Assembly (NCBI GenBank): GCA_009760855.2
Contig: WPIO01000036.1
Coordinates: 3,231,001 to 3,295,000, forward strand
Length of the DNA stretch: 64,000 nucleotides
Direction: 5' to 3'
Source: Cristatella mucedo
Lineage: Eukaryota; Bryozoa; Phylactolaemata; Cristatellidae
In this document: positions 59,823 to 64,000 of the stretch, piece by piece
How the letters are laid out: every line of letters starts with the position of its first letter
Numbering within the stretch: position 1 is the first letter of the stretch
Program-made: the position numbers and the translations under genes
Notes under the pieces: generated by a model
What the model was told of the DNA's origin: nothing
The model's database searches: none
Seen by the model: only the letters and a program-made list of their open reading frames with translations

Positions 59823-61324
59823 AATGTATCGCTGCCACGTTCCGCTAACGTCGGCGCACGTGACTGCGTGCATTGATACTGCACCGAAGGTTCGCTCGCT
59901 GGCCGCGCTTCGAGCTACGAGCTTCACTAGTATTCGTCGGCCGTTGGCCAGGACGGAGCTCCGTGCTACACTCGCTGCGGTTGGGGCCAAGGACTTTAAA
60001 GCGGAAGCAGCGACAGCGCGCGCGTGTAGCAATACGATGACGCAGTCACTGGCTTGAGCGGCGTCTGCGCATGCCGGGTGGTCACTTACTTACACACAGA
60101 ACTGTTCCAGGCGTTTAACTTCAGGACTTATACGATATCCACAGACCGGATACCTTACGCATGGTCGCACGCGTGTGTTTAATACGCGATTGCGGCGGCA
60201 CAGTCGCTTCCTGGAAGTTGTCCAACTAGGTTTAAGTAATTGAATCTAGCATAGAGTAATAGGGTGCTGCACTAAAGCAAGACCGCTGTGCGATGGTAAT
60301 ATTTGATGCGAATGTATTAGCGCGTCCGTATCTAGGTTGGATATGGGTCGGCTACGTCATTCCAGTTACTTGCGGTTGCTAATGACGCATTAGTGTTAAA
60401 CCGTGACTGGGGGTAGGCTGTTTCCCTCTCGACATTTCCTGCCCAGCGACGCCGAACCCTATCCGCGTGGCTGTCTCGGGGCTAGCGTCGGAGCTTACTA
60501 GCGAAGATATTTACTGGAGTGTTTGTGAGCCGCGCACTAGCGTGCCCCAGTACCTGGAACTCTCACTTGTGTTACTCCTTCCTTTACCCGCCTCCCTTCT
60601 TCCTACCCTCTCCCTCGTTACCTTTAGCGAATTTAACAGCCTTAATTGTACAGCTGAGTCCCTTCTCCTCCCTTCTCCTCCCTTCTCCTCCCTTCTCATC
60701 TCTTCTCCGTCCCTCCACCTCCTCTCTTTCCCTCACACTCCCTCCTCCTACCCTCATCTCTCTCCTTCCGCCTCTTCTCTCCTTATCCAGTCCTCTCTTC
60801 CCGACTTCTCCTCCTTACTTGCCCAAAGCCTGGTAATAGTCACCGCGTATACGGAGCTGCAATTGTGCTAGCAGTTTTGTCGCGAATGTTTCACGTTGTT
60901 TGCAGCTTGTCTGATAGGTTGCAACATCCGAGAGTTCAGCCCACTTCGTGCTGGACTACCTAAGTAGGCTTTTGCATGATGCTGGCTTCAGTTAGCTTTC
61001 GTTATCCCGACATGGGCAAAGTAAGGTAAGGAGCCTGAAGGAACCTGACGTTTTGCTATATAACATGCACGACTGAGGTTTCAATATTAAGCAACTTTGT
61101 GAACGACCTACAAAAGAGGCACGAAGCAGGAAAATCTAAAAGAAACCCAGCTTAGCGAAGGTCAGATAGGTGGTCGCGGGATACCCAGCACCAAGGGTTC
61201 TCAGTGCCGCTCCACTATACTTGTACCCAGGCTAGGTTCGGTTGGCTAGGACCGGACGTCTATAATGAGGGTAAGGGTCACCGGCTAGGCCGGGGTCGGA
61301 CCTACGGTATGGCCGGATGTGCGG
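59823..61324. other. unassigned sequence
   Basis: Includes a pyrimidine-rich stretch at 60560-60830 with repeats of CTCCCTTCTC. No exon supported. Confidence 0.4.
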
Positions 61325-62016
61325 TAGTGTAATGTAATGTATCTCCGTCAGTAACTCCAAACAAAGTCATAGAGACCATGTGGGTGTTACGCAGGAGAGT
61401 TTTGTATAGCGCACTCACAGCCTAAGCGGCTTTCGGTACGCATTCGGTACCCAACAGACTTCGTCTCACGCAACAAAGAGAAAGTGGGAAGCATAGCAGA
61501 GTTAGGAGAGCAGTTGAGGTAGTGAGTAGCATGGAAGTAGCAGTTCAGAACCGCTGAAAAAGATGTGCCATAGTCGGCAGTTGGAGAGTAGATGTCGTTG
61601 CATAAGAATTGTGGAAGCGAGTTCCACAGTCTTGGACCTGCAGAGCTAAAGCTTCTGTCGCCAACTGTCTTTAAGCGGAGGAATGGGACAGCTAATTTAT
61701 TGTCCACACAGGACCTGAGGGCGCGAACAGGCTGAAACTGATGCAGCAGTTCAGCTAGATATGAAGGAGCCAAGCCGTGGCGGGCCTTGTGGGTCAGCGT
61801 AAGAACTTTGCTTTGTATCCTTTGCTCAACCGGCAACCATCCTAGCTCTTCCAGAAAAGGTGACACGTGCTCAAACCGCTGGGACTTGAAGACCAGCCTT
61901 GCAGCCATATTCATAGTCCGCTGAAGTGGCATAATAGCTTTCTTTGGTAGCCCAGCCAAAAGGGAATTACAATAATCGAGCCAAGACAGAACTAAAGAGC
62001 TAGTTAAATTTTTGAC
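61325..62016 (-). mobile_element. LINE family B, 3' RT portion, well preserved
   Basis: Open for 190 codons on the minus strand (61387-61959): AGLPKKAIMPLQRTMNMAAR, ELGWLPVEQRIQSKVLTLTH, LRLKTVGDRSFSSAGPRLWN. The terminus TAATGTAATGTATCTCC lies at 61328. No stop in this region, so a young copy. Confidence 0.92.
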
Positions 62017-63866
62017 GTGAGGTCACCGGTGCTCTTGGGTAGGGGAAGTTGGCCGAGTAAGTCGTGGTGATGGAGGCTCCCGGTCTCGCCGAGTTATGCA
62101 CCTGGATGGTTGCAGGCGTGCTCCGGCGATGAGGCCACGCACGCAAGGCGACGAGTACCCAAGGCCCGAGCGGAGCTGGATAGCACGCTCGTTGTTATGA
62201 TGTGTATATTTCGCGTTCCCCGTGAAGCCTGTTCGTGACCTCCCCCAACCCCGTGTGTTGGCGCCTTTCGGCGGAAGCTCTCGACTGTGGTGGACATCGA
62301 CTCCGACTAGCCAAGCAGTTACTCAGCCAGCCGGATCTTGTAGGGTGTACTCTCGCACTGTTGGATTCGGAGTCGGTACAACGGCAGGATTGTGGAAGCC
62401 GACTGACCAACTAACACGTTTGTTCGCGCTTGCTTCGTCGTCTTGCAGCCTTATCGTGTACTGTGTATAGGACCCTCCCTGTAACTGTAGACTTGTTGAG
62501 TACCCCTGTTGTTATTGGCACATGCGTTATCATAAAGAGGTTTAACCTGACTGCCACTCGTCTTACCCTAGCTCAGCGGCATGGCGAGCGGCAGCGTGGC
62601 TGGAGTATGGCGGGGTTTGGCGGGAAATAGTCTTTGACCCCTGGAACTCGGCTAAATACTGACTCTGCGATTATAGTCGTGCCGAGGAAAAACTGACCGT
62701 TTGTATTGGAAAAAAATACCAGTGCTTTAAGTTAGACCGAGCAAATGCCGAAAAATCGCTTTTGCAGTGAAACCGTGAGCTATCGACCTAGATTAGAATG
62801 TTCAAATCGTGTATAGGATCATTATTTACCTTTGTTTTCATTTACCTTCATTTTCCATTCATGAGTATTGTTACAAGAGATGTAAAAAATGGAGCTGTGT
62901 AACAATCGGCTCGTTAGTATTAGCAATCAAACATTACGTAAAGAAGCCAAGTGACGTGGTCTTAACACTCAGCTCGGAAGCCACTTTAGCCATGCAGTTA
63001 ATGCAAATGGTCATTGGTAGATAATTCTAGGGTGTGCACAAGCTAAACATCAAAACTAAGGCAGCTGTCCCCTGGCTTCCCAATGAGTTCAGATGGGACT
63101 TGTTACAGACGTGCTGTAGAGGTTCCCGATTTATTAAAGTCCTTTGACAAAGCAGCGATCGTAAGGTTGCTAGTCGTTGCAGACTGGCGACAAACACTGG
63201 CGAAGCTGGCATTCAGAAGTGCGGCTAGCGAGTCGCAGATGCCGATTCAGATATAGGCATTTAAGCTGGTGGTAGTGGAATGCAGCAGCAATAAAAAGCA
63301 CCACCTTTTAATATAACAAGTCCGTATCATTTGCGTTGAAGGGTCTATTTCATTTACCGACGAGGGCTACAGATGCCCAGCACCAGCCATAGCTAACAGC
63401 TCGCTTGGAAGGCCCAAGCACAGCTAGAAATTGACTATTCAGTGCGTTGGGCTTCTCATACCGCCCAAAACATAGATTAATATTACAAAGCCGGCTCCTA
63501 TTAATCATTGAAATTTAGGGAACCGCGATAAGTGTCTAGGCTGTCATTATCTGGCTCAGAGAGCTAGCCAACGCTCCAGCATTGCATTTTGGCTGTGCAG
63601 TCAGTGTGCCTGCCAATTGCGAAAGCCAACCGTCAGAGGCACTGCAATAGCTTCGATTATTGACCTTTCTGAGCCGCTCCCCTCTGTACAGTCATCGCTG
63701 ACTTAGCATGCGTGCCTCGATGTATATCGACAGCTGTAGCGTCAGCAGCTGCTGCACCAGCTGCTGCTACTCCCATTCAAGCGAAGGGATCAGGATTTAG
63801 GCCGCAAAAACTGCTGGCCCTCATTTTCGCGATCGCATCGTAGGAGAGCCGTTCGGCGTCTTGCTC
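62017..63866. other. unassigned sequence
   Basis: Begins abruptly where LINE B homology ends. No gene, RT block or terminal repeat recognised. Confidence 0.4.
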
Positions 63867-64000
63867 GAACAAACCTCAAATCCTTTGGAGACCGTGCATT
63901 TAGTTCGTATGCTCCCAAGGCCTGGAACTCCCTCCCAACTTGCGTCAGAACATCCCCTGACTTGAGCACATTAAAAAAGAACCTAAATACACACCTATTT
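63867..64000 (+). mobile_element. LINE family A, cut by window end
   Basis: CAAACCTCAAATCCTTTGGA and onward through SFGDRAFSSYAPKAWNSLP, continuing beyond the window. Confidence 0.88.

Noticed and set aside
62017-62640. LTR retrotransposon end after LINE B
   Set aside because: TG start is present but no matching CA end, second LTR, or resumption of the LINE was found.

Overview
This window is animal nuclear DNA. Genes are split by GT-AG introns whose phases match from exon to exon. Microsatellites are abundant, and much of the sequence is degenerate non-LTR retrotransposon (LINE) and tRNA-derived SINE. There are no bacterial operons, ribosome binding sites or CRISPR arrays. The gene set (a SPATA6 homologue, a DAF-12/HR96-type nuclear receptor with P-box CESCKA, and an arthropod-like metallothionein reading GPTCC) suggests a protostome invertebrate, possibly a chelicerate or other arthropod. 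Species cannot be fixed from sequence alone.

Layout. 1-322: a possible N-terminal coding exon on the minus strand, cut by the window edge. 1.2-7.3 kb: fragments of LINE family A, one with a twin-primed inversion. 8.2-10.9 kb: three metallothionein terminal exons on the minus strand, two intact and one broken, with a family A LINE between them. 11.0-12.4 kb: a purine-rich tract. 13.7-18.6 kb: nested LINE and SINE remnants. 19.47-33.0 kb: a complete-looking 13-exon SPATA6-like gene on the plus strand, predicted at 440 residues; its introns carry LINEs, SINEs and large microsatellites. 33-42 kb: GC-rich and AT-rich intergenic DNA with LINE pieces. 42.07-54.66 kb: a six-exon nuclear receptor gene on the minus strand, predicted at 611 residues, convergent with SPATA6. 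54.7-64 kb: microsatellites and more LINE/SINE fragments, with no recognised gene.

Two LINE families dominate. Family A (CR1/L2-like) ends in a short stem-like tail followed by (ATT)n. Family B ends in (ACATT)n. SINE1 carries a tail resembling that of family A, which suggests family A mobilises it. SINE2 has a different tail ending near GGCTGTTTAATCAGCT. Family B and SINE1 are each seen inserted in family A copies, so those insertions are younger than their hosts.

The three genes have no evident shared pathway: sperm connecting-piece or cilium structure (SPATA6), ligand-dependent transcription (HR96-like) and metal binding (metallothionein). All gene models come from reading the DNA; splice sites were chosen by consensus, phase and protein homology remembered at family level, not by transcript evidence.
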